NCBI GenBank assembly: GCA_030836365.1
Contig: JAURQB010000208.1
Span: 1-44,353 of the forward strand
Source of the DNA: Bdellovibrionota bacterium
GTDB taxonomy: Bacteria; Bdellovibrionota; Bacteriovoracia; Bacteriovoracales; Bacteriovoracaceae
DNA length: 44,353 nucleotides
Direction of reading: 5' to 3'
The notes beneath the pieces were generated by a model, which saw nothing but the letters and a program-made list of their open reading frames with translations, ran no database searches and was not told the origin of the DNA. The position numbers and the translations under genes are program-made. This document shows, piece after piece, positions 16,783 through 24,558 of the stretch. The first letter of the stretch is position 1, and the number at the start of each line of letters is the position of its first letter.

Positions 16783-18045
16783 TTAAACAGTTCGGCGAAT
16801 TGTATTTTCACTAACACCAATCTGTTGTGAGGTTCTTTTAAAATCTCCATTATTAATCATAAGTGCGTGCTCGATATAAGTTTTTTTCAGTGCTGCTAAT
16901 TTAATTAGCTCACCCTCAGGAGGCATTATCCCAATGGGGAAATTATCGCTTTTAAGATTAATATCAAGCTGATCAAACTTTAAATATTTTAACTTATTAC
17001 CAAACATTTTCTTAAACAGATGCGATTTAAGCTGGCGTATATTTCCCGGCCAAGGACATTCTAAATACCAATTCATCAGCTTTGGGTTTATTGAGAAACC
17101 ATCTTTACTTAAAATATCTTCAATTATATTTTTACAGTATTCTTTATTTTCTCTTAGTGAAGGAACTTGAATAAAGTGACTACTCATCAAGCGGTAATAA
17201 AAGTCCAGTCTCATTCTCCGATCTGAGACTAACCTTTTTAAACATTTTCCAGAAGAATAAATTAATCGAACCTTTGCTTTTTTTTGTCCTCCTCCTACAA
17301 CCCGAAATTCTCCATTATCAAGAAACGTCAATAGTTTTGTCTGCAACTCTAGGCTGATTGAATCTATCTCATCTAAAAATAGGGTGCCATTATGGGCTTC
17401 TAATATTGCGCCTCTCTTATCAATACTTGCTCCAGTAAATGCTCCTTTTTTATGCCCAAACAACTCACTTTCGATAAGACTAGAAGAGAATGATGATAAA
17501 TTCAGATGGACGAAACTACCAACGACATTAGACTTTTCATGGATTTTTTTCGCTAAGGTTGTTTTCCCCGTCCCGGTTTCTCCTTGCAATATAATAGAAT
17601 AATTTGATTTTATAAATCGCGGATCAACTAATATCGCCTCCCCCTTCTTATTATAGGAATCTGAAGTTATAAATTTAATCCTATTAAACTCCAAACTTAA
17701 TATATCGTTACTACGTAAAAAACTTTCACTTATTACTCTGCCATTAAGAATAAAAAAATTCCGGGAAGTATTTCTGAGAAAATAAGCGCTGCAAGTTTCA
17801 TTTTCATATAAAACTAGCTCTATTTTCATACAATTTTGTCGTCCTCCAGGAATGATAATTTTCTCATTTTTTCGAACAACCTCTTGAATCTCTGGATCTA
17901 GAACTATCTCGTATCGTGCTCGATTCAACGCAAAAGTCTTTTTCCTTCCCCTAACAGGAATGATTTCTATTGAGTCCCCCTCTTTTATTGTTTGCTTTCC
18001 AATTTCAACAAGGTATTCATGAGCAAGTCTATTTAATTTCAGCAT
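16783..18045 (-). CDS. Sigma-54-dependent activator with FHA-like N-terminal domain
   Basis: About 420 residues. N-terminal beta-rich region up to about 140 ends in FILNGRV and SNDILSLEFNRIKF, like an FHA domain, instead of a receiver domain. The AAA+ domain follows: Walker A GETGTGKT, the sigma-54-contacting GAFTGA loop (GHKKGAFTGAS), Walker B GTLFLDEID and LDFYYRL. A Fis-type helix-turn-helix ends abruptly at SENTIRRTV, several residues shorter than usual. It should activate RNA polymerase-sigma54 promoters in response to a phospho-protein or partner. I chose ATG 18045 (GGAGAG upstream); ATG 18066 is an alternative. Confidence 0.85.
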   Translation of the reverse strand: MLKLNRLAHEYLVEIGKQTIKEGDSIEIIPVRGRKKTFALNRARYEIVLDPEIQEVVRKNEKIIIPGGRQNCMKIELVLYENETCSAYFLRNTSRNFFILNGRVISESFLRSNDILSLEFNRIKFITSDSYNKKGEAILVDPRFIKSNYSIILQGETGTGKTTLAKKIHEKSNVVGSFVHLNLSSFSSSLIESELFGHKKGAFTGASIDKRGAILEAHNGTLFLDEIDSISLELQTKLLTFLDNGEFRVVGGGQKKAKVRLIYSSGKCLKRLVSDRRMRLDFYYRLMSSHFIQVPSLRENKEYCKNIIEDILSKDGFSINPKLMNWYLECPWPGNIRQLKSHLFKKMFGNKLKYLKFDQLDINLKSDNFPIGIMPPEGELIKLAALKKTYIEHALMINNGDFKRTSQQIGVSENTIRRTV

Positions 18046-18144
18046 CTTACTATCTCTCCAAGTCATAAAGAATCTTCAAGCAATATGGCATTTTGCGAAA
18101 CATAGTGATACAAGACTTCAAATCAACCGTTGGATAATTCACTT

Positions 18145-18777
18145 ATGAAAAAAATAGAGCGCAACCTTACTAAATTCTTACTCGGCCTTGGAAATGCAGA
18201 ACAAGCCAAAAGGTGGCTTCTTGCAAACCAATCCATAAAAGGAGTATGTTTTATTGGACGCTCGAATGTTGGTAAATCTTCTATCATCAACTCTCTTTTT
18301 GGCAATAGCGCCGCCAAAGTGTCCAATACTCCAGGAAAAACGAGAGAAATAAATATATTTAATTTTTCTGTTAATGACATAGAAAATAATGAATCGACAA
18401 AAAGATACTTCTTTGATCTCCCTGGTTATGGCTACGCCAGAATTTCAAAGGAAAAAACGAAAGACTGGAATTTATTAATGGAGACTTTCTTTCAATATGC
18501 TCCTCCAGGATTGACGATGGTTAACCTCAGAGACTCGAGGCATACCGCTCAAGAAAGTGACTTAAGATTTTTAGACTTTCTTGAATCGTTCAAGCGTCAT
18601 TACTTTTTTGTATTTAATAAGATTGATAAATTAAAAACTCAAAAAGATCGATCAAAATTAATTAAACAAATTAAAGAGATCAAAAATAAAAATGACATCA
18701 AGTGCTTTAAAACCTCCGCAGAGACGAAAGTGGGCGTAACTGAATTAGAAAACTATATTGTTGATCTTGTGTTGTAA
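18145..18777 (+). CDS. engB: Ribosome-biogenesis GTP-binding protein EngB/YihA
   Basis: 210 residues. G1 GRSNVGKSS at about 38-46, the switch region NTPGKTREIN, G3 DLPGYGYA, G4 NKID and the G5-like TSAET are all present. EngB is an essential GTPase for large ribosomal subunit assembly. The ATG at 18145 is preferred over TTG 18130. It ends seven bases from the convergent gene at 18785. Confidence 0.93.
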   Translation: MKKIERNLTKFLLGLGNAEQAKRWLLANQSIKGVCFIGRSNVGKSSIINSLFGNSAAKVSNTPGKTREINIFNFSVNDIENNESTKRYFFDLPGYGYARISKEKTKDWNLLMETFFQYAPPGLTMVNLRDSRHTAQESDLRFLDFLESFKRHYFFVFNKIDKLKTQKDRSKLIKQIKEIKNKNDIKCFKTSAETKVGVTELENYIVDLVL

Positions 18778-18784
18778 TTACTTA

Positions 18785-19099
18785 TTATTCATCTTTGGAA
18801 ATATCTTTTACCCCAGTTGAAATTTTAATTTTACGAACCTCTTGTTCGATTTCCTCTAGAGTTTCTTCCTTCTCTCTAATTAAATTAATCATTTCATGAA
18901 TTTTAGGGTCATCAACCTCAATCTCGTTAGCTTCAATTTTATTTTTCATTATTTGACCTAATTCTTCATAAGCAGTGTGAAGATCTGAGTTAGTGGTGGA
19001 TGCAGAGAGCATTTTTTTCCCAATTTCGGTCGTTTTCTTTAATTCTTCCTGGCAGATATGAAGAATATCCTGAACTTTATTTTTCCATTGCTTGTCCAT
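18785..19099 (-). CDS. Small unrecognised helical protein
   Basis: 104 residues, very rich in Glu/Lys/Ile, almost certainly helical with a coiled coil in the last third (REKEETLEEIEQEVRKIKI). No signal or membrane segment. The ATG at 19099 has GAGG five bases upstream; an earlier ATG at 19114 has none. It is a single gene, divergent from the acyltransferase and convergent with engB. No function can be given. Confidence 0.6.
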   Translation of the reverse strand: MDKQWKNKVQDILHICQEELKKTTEIGKKMLSASTTNSDLHTAYEELGQIMKNKIEANEIEVDDPKIHEMINLIREKEETLEEIEQEVRKIKISTGVKDISKDE

Positions 19100-19222
19100 A
19101 CTAACCTCGCTCATAAGCGATCAAATTAATCAATCTTTACTTAACTAAGGATATCATGCCTCCGCTTTAATTTTCCAAAAAATATTCATAAAATAAAACT
19201 AACTTAAACTAAACACTCAGTT

Positions 19223-20107
19223 ATGATCAAAGATTTTTTAAATTCAACAAATTTTATTTTTAACAAACATAATGAAGAAAATGAAAGAGTTTATCTTGGC
19301 CTCAAAGAAAGATATGGCAAAAATAAAGACCCTTGGGGGCTTAATCCTGAGAAATCAAAATCGACTTTAAAGGTAGCAACACCTCTTTACAGAGATTATT
19401 TTAAAACAAGAGTATTTGGTGCAGAAAATGTCGAAGACAAACCCTACATCATTGTTGCAAACCACACTGGTCAATTACCATTTGACGGAATGATCGTCAC
19501 GTGTGCATTTTTATTAGACATACTACCGCCTCGAGTACTAAGAGCAATGATGGAAAGGTTCGTTACAACAATTCCATTTTTCTCAAGCTTTGTTACTCAA
19601 AACGGCGGAGTCCTTGGAGACAGAACAAATTGCAATGAATTATTAAAACGAGGTGAATCGGTACTTGTTTTTCCTGAGGGAGTAAGAGGTATTTCTAAAA
19701 ATACGAACAATTTTTACCAAGTGCAAGACTTCACAAAAGGCTTTTATCGATTGGCACTAAAAAATAATGTGCAAATTCTCCCCGTGGGCGTGGTTGGTGC
19801 CGAAGAGTTTTATCCACTAACTTATCACCCTAAGGCCCTCGCCAAAGTATTAGGTCTCCCGTCTCTTCCTTTAACTCCTGGGCTTGTTGCAGGCCCCCTT
19901 GGAATGCTCCCTCTTCCTTCTCCCGTTGACTTGCATATTGGAAAACCAATTTCAGTCAAATCGGAGCTTCTAAACTCCGTTAATGATAAAGAACTTGATT
20001 CAGAGGTTCAGAAAATAAAAGAAACTATTAATAATCTTGTCCAAAGTGGTCTTGAAACAAGAAGACCATTCTGGGCACAAAAGATCGTCGATAAAATAAA
20101 GAATTAG
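19223..20107 (+). CDS. PlsC-like lysophospholipid acyltransferase family protein
   Basis: 294 residues. The acyltransferase block VANHTGQLPFDGMIV holds the catalytic His and Asp, spaced more widely than the usual HX4D, as in a known subfamily with NHSGQLPFDG-type motifs. FPEGVRG is the acyl-acceptor motif, and PVGVVGAEE follows. It should transfer an acyl chain to a lysophospholipid or similar lipid at the inner membrane. No strong ribosome-binding site is seen. The next gene starts five bases after the stop. Confidence 0.85.
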   Translation: MIKDFLNSTNFIFNKHNEENERVYLGLKERYGKNKDPWGLNPEKSKSTLKVATPLYRDYFKTRVFGAENVEDKPYIIVANHTGQLPFDGMIVTCAFLLDILPPRVLRAMMERFVTTIPFFSSFVTQNGGVLGDRTNCNELLKRGESVLVFPEGVRGISKNTNNFYQVQDFTKGFYRLALKNNVQILPVGVVGAEEFYPLTYHPKALAKVLGLPSLPLTPGLVAGPLGMLPLPSPVDLHIGKPISVKSELLNSVNDKELDSEVQKIKETINNLVQSGLETRRPFWAQKIVDKIKN

Positions 20108-20112
20108 ATAGA

Positions 20113-21081
20113 ATGGACAAAAAAAGAAAAAATATTCTCATTATTGGTGTTTGTGGCGGACTAGCTCAAATTGTTGCAAGGTTAATATCTAAATCAGAAG
20201 GAAATGTGAGAATCGTCGGGGTTGACTCAAGAAGCATTAGCAACCTCCCCAGGATTCCTCAAGTTGAATATAAAAAAATACGCTATTCAAGAAACGATTT
20301 TGAAAATTTATTTCGCTCTCTTAAATTTGATTGTGTTTATCACCTTGGAAGAATTTCTCATGCCCGAGCAAACCCAAAAGCATCACTTGCAAAAAGATTA
20401 GACCTAAACGTAATTGGAACAAATCGTATTTTAGAATTAGCAACACAACATAAGGTAAGGCGGGTTATTGTATTATCCACCTGGCATGTCTACGGTGCCT
20501 ATCCAGATAACCCAGTGTTCATGAAGGAAACAAACCTACTTAGAGCAAGTATAAAGCACCCTGACCTGAGAGATGTTGTTGAAATGGACCAGTTAACCAC
20601 AAACTGGATGTGGAAGTATCAACACGAACTTGAAGTGCTATTATTTAGGCCCTGCAGTATTATTGGGCCAAACATTAGAAATTCAATGACGAACTACTTG
20701 AAAAGTGACTTTATGCCTTTAGGACATGACTACAACCCAATGATGCAGTTCATTCACGAATATGACATGGCGCACACTTTAAGTTATGCAAAAGATCATT
20801 TACCTATAGGAACCTACAATGTAGCTCCCGATGAATACATCTCTTTACATGAGGCAAAAGAGACTGTTGGCAAGAGAACTATCCCTAGCTCTGTCTTTTT
20901 ATTAGAAAAATTAGCAGATCTCCTCAATAAGAGTAGCTTGCTGAGCGTGCCAAACTATTTACTGGATTATCTTAAGTACCCATGCCTTATTTCAAATGAC
21001 GAATTAATGGCACACTTGCCGAAAAACTTCTTCCGTTTTTCAACAAGTGATACACTAGAGCTCCTAAACTTAAACGCCTAA
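20113..21081 (+). CDS. NAD-dependent epimerase/dehydratase (SDR family)
   Basis: 322 residues. N-terminal Rossmann motif IIGVCGGLAQIVARLI (GxxG variant of GxxGxxG) is at about 10-25, followed by DCVYHLGRISH. The catalytic region has VLSTWHVYGAY, with Tyr, but the Lys expected four residues after Tyr is not evident. The C-terminal part carries substrate-domain residues. In mycobacteria a galE-like gene (Rv0501) adjoins an acyltransferase-family gene (Rv0502), as I recall, so this pairing may be an old functional unit. The substrate is unknown. Confidence 0.8.
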   Translation: MDKKRKNILIIGVCGGLAQIVARLISKSEGNVRIVGVDSRSISNLPRIPQVEYKKIRYSRNDFENLFRSLKFDCVYHLGRISHARANPKASLAKRLDLNVIGTNRILELATQHKVRRVIVLSTWHVYGAYPDNPVFMKETNLLRASIKHPDLRDVVEMDQLTTNWMWKYQHELEVLLFRPCSIIGPNIRNSMTNYLKSDFMPLGHDYNPMMQFIHEYDMAHTLSYAKDHLPIGTYNVAPDEYISLHEAKETVGKRTIPSSVFLLEKLADLLNKSSLLSVPNYLLDYLKYPCLISNDELMAHLPKNFFRFSTSDTLELLNLNA

Positions 21082-21086
21082 ACTCT

Positions 21087-21115
21087 TTGACAACTTTTAG
21101 TGTTTTGCATAAATT
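21087..21115 (+). promoter_or_regulatory. Sigma-70-type promoter for tRNA-Leu(CAA)
   Basis: Perfect -35 TTGACA (21087-21092), 17-base spacer, then TAAATT (21110-21115, 4 of 6). The predicted transcript start lies just before the tRNA 5' end at 21126. Confidence 0.6.
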
Positions 21116-21125
21116 ACCCTTTCTT

Positions 21126-21209
21126 GGCCCGGTGGCGGAATGGTAGACGCGCTTGATTCAAAATCAAGTATCTTCGGGTGTGCGAGTTCAAGTCTCGCCC
21201 GGGCCACCA
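21126..21209 (+). tRNA. tRNA-Leu (anticodon CAA)
   Basis: Acceptor GGCCCGG (21126-21132) pairs with CCGGGCC, then A and encoded CCA ending at 21209. The anticodon stem CTTGA/TCAAG encloses TTCAAAA with anticodon CAA, reading UUG. A long variable arm typical of class II tRNAs precedes the T arm GCGAGTTCAAGTCTCGC. Confidence 0.97.
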
Positions 21210-21437
21210 TAAAAGCCCTTAATTTATACAAACGTTAGTTAATATGAATGAGAGCTTTTTTATTTTCCGAATTGTACTAGCACTAAATAAAAACCATTTC
21301 TATTACACCCTTTCATCGAGCCCTTTCCTCCCCCCACCTTATTAGTAAGTTTGCTCTTGGATTAAAAATAAAAAAGACTCTTAAACATTTAAAATTGTAA
21401 TAATTCTCAACTTATTCTGAAATAACCAAGCGCTATA
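21210..21437. other. Gap with no convincing gene
   Basis: Between tRNA-Leu(CAA) and the HPt promoter. AAAAGC and GCTTTT (about 21211 and 21253) could form a weak long-loop hairpin followed by T-rich sequence, perhaps ending the tRNA transcript. Two tiny frames (33 and 18 codons) lack support. Confidence 0.3.
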
Positions 21438-21465
21438 GTAAGTTTTAACATCAGGTGACCGATAA
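21438..21465 (+). promoter_or_regulatory. Sigma-28-like promoter for the HPt gene
   Basis: GTAAGTTT (21438-21445, 6 of 8 to the FliA -35), 12 bases, then ACCGATAA (21458-21465, 7 of 8 to the -10). The spacing is one over the usual 11. Transcription would start about 21471-21473, right at the ATG at 21473. Confidence 0.4.
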
Positions 21466-21472
21466 CGTATTT

Positions 21473-21775
21473 ATGGCAGAGAAAATATATCTCAACTTAG
21501 ACAAAAAGCTTCGAAAAATCATTCCTGGTTTTTTAGAGAATCGGCAAAAAGACTTAGCTGATCTTCAGAATGCCAAAGAGAAAAAAGACTTCTCAAAAAT
21601 CGAACTCATTGGTCACCAATTAATGGGAAGTGCTGGCAGTTATGGCTTCTCTACTCTTTCGAAACTCGGAAAAGATCTTGAAGTGGCTGCCCAACAAAAA
21701 AGTATAGACGACACGAACCTCATTATCTCAAAAATTGAAGATCATCTCAATTTATTAGAAATCGATTATGAATAA
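21473..21775 (+). CDS. Histidine phosphotransfer (HPt) domain protein
   Basis: 100 residues consisting only of an HPt four-helix domain. The phosphorylatable His is residue 48 in IGHQLMGSAGSYGF, followed by the typical helix LSKLGKDLEVAA. It relays phosphate between response-regulator receivers in a phosphorelay; its partners are not in this window. A GTG at 21455 is in frame but lies within a sigma-28-like promoter, and neither start has a Shine-Dalgarno. hemJ starts 38 bases downstream. Confidence 0.85.
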   Translation: MAEKIYLNLDKKLRKIIPGFLENRQKDLADLQNAKEKKDFSKIELIGHQLMGSAGSYGFSTLSKLGKDLEVAAQQKSIDDTNLIISKIEDHLNLLEIDYE

Positions 21776-21813
21776 GCTTGTTAATAACTGCTTCCTCGAT
21801 GTAATAACTACAT

Positions 21814-22362
21814 ATGGATTTAAATTACTTTAGAGCATTACATATTATCTTCGTCACCACTTGGTTTGCTGGACTTTTCTACATCGTCAGGCTTTTTATT
21901 TATCACCGTGAAGCAGTAGACAAGTCCGAGCTAGAGAGGAAAATTCTGATTGATCAATTTAAAATTATGGAAAGAAGACTTTGGTATGGAATAACGTGGC
22001 CGAGCTGTATCCTCACCATTCTTTTTGGTCTATCAATGATTCATAACTTTATGCCAATCACTGATCATCCATGGCTTGTGGTTAAACTGATTCTCGTTTT
22101 GCTGCTTTTTCTCTATCATTTATCTTGCGGTCATATTTTGAAAAAACTTCATCAAGAAGAATTGAACTATTCATCTATGCAGCTTCGTATTTGGAATGAA
22201 GTCGCGACGATATTTTTAGTGTCTATAGTATTTCTAGTCGTGCTTAAGGATTTACTTTCCATGGGATATGGGCTTTTGGGACTATTTTTATTAACATTCA
22301 TTCTAGGAATGGGAATTAAGATATACCGTAAAAAAAGGCTTAATCGTGAAACACCTAACTAA
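21814..22362 (+). CDS. hemJ: Protoporphyrinogen oxidase HemJ
   Basis: 182 residues, four to five membrane helices. The N-terminus RALHIIFVTTWFAGLFYIVR with the conserved His is the HemJ (UPF0093) signature, and PWLVVKLILVLLLFLYH carries the conserved Lys. The C-terminus has an added hydrophobic segment of about 25 residues (about 150-172) beyond the usual domain end. HemJ oxidises protoporphyrinogen IX in haem synthesis at the inner membrane. It overlaps msrB by 17 bases. Confidence 0.9.
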   Translation: MDLNYFRALHIIFVTTWFAGLFYIVRLFIYHREAVDKSELERKILIDQFKIMERRLWYGITWPSCILTILFGLSMIHNFMPITDHPWLVVKLILVLLLFLYHLSCGHILKKLHQEELNYSSMQLRIWNEVATIFLVSIVFLVVLKDLLSMGYGLLGLFLLTFILGMGIKIYRKKRLNRETPN

Positions 22363-22804
22363 AGAAAGCTCCATTGAACATTTAGAAAAATCTAAATCTT
22401 CTAAAAACAAAGAAGATTGGAAAAGCAAGTCTGACGAATTTTGGCGAGAAAATCTTACTGAGCTTCAATACCAAGTAACGAGAAAATCTGATACCGAATA
22501 TCCAACAACAGGATTTTATGACCAATTTAATGAAGAAGGTGATTACTTTTGCTCATGTTGCGGAGAGATTTTATTTAAATCAGAGTCTAAATTTGATGCT
22601 GGATGTGGATGGCCTTCTTTTGATGAAGTTGCGGCACAAGGCAAAATTAACTACTTTGAGGATCACTCTCTAGCGCGAAAAAGAATTGAAGTTAAATGCG
22701 CCAATTGTGACGCCCATTTAGGACATGTTTTTGATGATGGCCCAACATCAACAGGGAAAAGATACTGTATTAATTCTGTTTGCCTTGGATTTAAGAAAAA
22801 ATAA
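22346..22804 (+). CDS. msrB: Peptide methionine-(R)-S-oxide reductase MsrB
   Basis: 152 residues. Zinc ligands CSCCGE (Cys69, Cys72) and CANC (Cys118, Cys121) and the catalytic Cys141 in GKRYCINS are all present. It repairs oxidised methionine. The GTG start at 22346 has AAAAGG seven bases upstream and lies inside the end of hemJ. No signal peptide, so it is cytoplasmic. Confidence 0.95.
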   Translation: MKHLTKESSIEHLEKSKSSKNKEDWKSKSDEFWRENLTELQYQVTRKSDTEYPTTGFYDQFNEEGDYFCSCCGEILFKSESKFDAGCGWPSFDEVAAQGKINYFEDHSLARKRIEVKCANCDAHLGHVFDDGPTSTGKRYCINSVCLGFKKK

Positions 22805-22843
22805 TTTCTCTCTTCTAAATGATAGATTTTATCAGACCAAAGC

Positions 22844-22861
22844 TTAAACTAATTAGTTTAA
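22844..22861. repeat. Perfect 18-bp palindrome TTAAACTAATTAGTTTAA
   Basis: The sequence equals its own reverse complement. It lies between msrB and the subtilase gene, 34 bases before the subtilase ATG, next to a possible -10 TAAAAT (22859-22864). There is no T-run, so it is more like a repressor operator than a terminator. Confidence 0.4.
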
Positions 22862-22895
22862 AATAATATCTCTTAACCATCATCAAGGATTGAAG

Positions 22896-24194
22896 ATGAA
22901 ACACCTCATTGTTATCTGTTTTTTATTTTTATCAACGAAATCTTTTTCAATTGAACTCAACTACAGTGCCGATCGTTTAGTTATTAAAACAAACCCTGGC
23001 ATGCCATTACCTGTTCACCCACTTATTAAAAATGCGAAAAATCTTTTTAAAGACTACTGGGTTGTTTTTAGTAATGATATTGAGACGCTTAAAACCGAGC
23101 TATCTCAAAATAAGAGTATCAGCTACATAAGTTATGATCACAAGTCTCAAAAAAGAGAATTACCACAAGCAGAACCAACAAACCTTCTCAAAAGTGATGA
23201 AGAAAATCTAACGTTCAATGATCCGTACCTTATCAACCAATGGACTTTTAGAAATTTTGAAAATCACGGCATGAGTATCACAAGAACTTTTGCCAACAGA
23301 AGAAGCTCTCCAAGGCAAGAAATTATCGTAGCAGTAGTTGATACAGGTGTTGATTTTAGACATGAAGACCTACCAATGTGGACAAACGAGGGTGAAATTG
23401 CAGGAAATGGTATTGATGATGATAATAATGGTTATATTGATGATATCCATGGAATCAATACGCTTGTTAGAGATGCCGACGGAAATGCCACTATGAATGT
23501 AATGGATACTCATAATCACGGAACGCATGTTTCAGGTAGTATTGCCGCCATTCAGAATAATAATATCGGTATTGCTGGCATCGCTTCAAATGCAAAAATC
23601 ATGGCAATTAGAACAGTTCCTAACAGAAGTGATGAAACAGATGTTGATGTCACGGAAGCTTTTATTTACGCCGCTAAAAATGGCGCCAAAATTATTAACT
23701 GTAGCTTTGGAAAAAGTAATAATGAACGTGGAATGATGGTTCGAGACGCCATTAATCATATTGGTGAAGAGTATGGTGTTCTTGTTGTAGCAGCTGCTGG
23801 TAACTCTATGAGAAACATAGATATGTACCCTGCATATCCTGCAAGCTTTGATAGTGAAAATCTTCTTGTTGTTGCCTCAACCTCATCGCAAGGTGGCTTT
23901 AGCTACTTCACGAACTATGGTCTTGAAGGTGTTGATGTTGCAGGCCCAGGATCTTCTATTCTCTCATCTATTGTTGGAAATCGTTACACAAATATGAGTG
24001 GAACCTCTATGGCCTCTCCAAATGTTGCTGGTGTTGCGGCTGAAGTTCTCACCAACTATCCAGACTTAAGACCGACAGAACTAAAAGAGATTCTAATGGA
24101 GTCGAGCTATCAAACTCCTGTTTACGCGTCAAAGATTAAATCAGGAGGACGTGCTGATTTAGAGAGAGCTTTAGAGCACGCGTCTAAGTACTAA
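22896..24194 (+). CDS. Secreted subtilisin-like (S8) serine protease
   Basis: 432 residues. A signal peptide is visible at 1 to about 19 (MKHLIVICFLFLSTKSFS), then a propeptide-like region up to about 120. The catalytic triad is complete: Asp149 (VAVVDTGVD), His208 (HNHGTHVSG) and Ser371 (GTSMASPNVAG), with oxyanion Asn303 (AAAGNS). An acidic DDDNNG stretch may bind calcium. It is exported, and in a predator it could digest prey protein. AGGA precedes the ATG. The stop overlaps the convergent mazG-like stop in CTAA. Confidence 0.94.
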   Translation: MKHLIVICFLFLSTKSFSIELNYSADRLVIKTNPGMPLPVHPLIKNAKNLFKDYWVVFSNDIETLKTELSQNKSISYISYDHKSQKRELPQAEPTNLLKSDEENLTFNDPYLINQWTFRNFENHGMSITRTFANRRSSPRQEIIVAVVDTGVDFRHEDLPMWTNEGEIAGNGIDDDNNGYIDDIHGINTLVRDADGNATMNVMDTHNHGTHVSGSIAAIQNNNIGIAGIASNAKIMAIRTVPNRSDETDVDVTEAFIYAAKNGAKIINCSFGKSNNERGMMVRDAINHIGEEYGVLVVAAAGNSMRNIDMYPAYPASFDSENLLVVASTSSQGGFSYFTNYGLEGVDVAGPGSSILSSIVGNRYTNMSGTSMASPNVAGVAAEVLTNYPDLRPTELKEILMESSYQTPVYASKIKSGGRADLERALEHASKY

Positions 24195-24556
24195 TATTCG
24201 TCATATTTCCTGGCCGATCCTTTAACTTGGTCGGCCGGATATTTTTCTTCATTCTCTTTAAACTTTCTTTTCATTACCGTTTCAAGATCAATGTCCAAGA
24301 CATCACAGAGTCGAATCGCGTAAGTAACAATATCACTTATTTCATCTTCAACTTTTTTTCTTTCTGTATTCTCTTTTAAAAGTAGCGCATTTTCTTGTTC
24401 AATATTTTTCCATTGAAAAATCTCAAGGAGCTCAGAAGCCTCAACACTTAAAGCACATGCTAAATTTTTAGGCGTATGATATTGCTCCCAATCTCTTTCT
24501 TTGGCAAAGTTGGTTAAGTAGGTGCTTATGTCATTTAAATCAAATTTTTTTTTCAT
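24191..24556 (-). CDS. MazG-like nucleotide pyrophosphohydrolase
   Basis: 121 residues. VEASELLEIFQWK and the EDEISDIVTYAIRLCDVL motif give the four acidic metal ligands of the small MazG/dCTPase (RS21-C6-like) group. It should hydrolyse non-canonical or excess (d)NTPs to monophosphates. It begins two bases after the murG-like gene ends and shares its transcript. Confidence 0.88.
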   Translation of the reverse strand: MKKKFDLNDISTYLTNFAKERDWEQYHTPKNLACALSVEASELLEIFQWKNIEQENALLLKENTERKKVEDEISDIVTYAIRLCDVLDIDLETVMKRKFKENEEKYPADQVKGSARKYDEY

Positions 24557-24558
24557 GA

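Noticed and set aside
21260..21316. 18-codon minus-strand frame preceded by a purine-rich stretch resembling a ribosome-binding site
   Set aside because: Too short and no promoter or conservation evidence; the G-rich stretch is probably incidental.
21244..21345. 33-codon plus-strand frame after tRNA-Leu(CAA)
   Set aside because: No Shine-Dalgarno, poly-Pro/Ser composition, no sign of a real protein.
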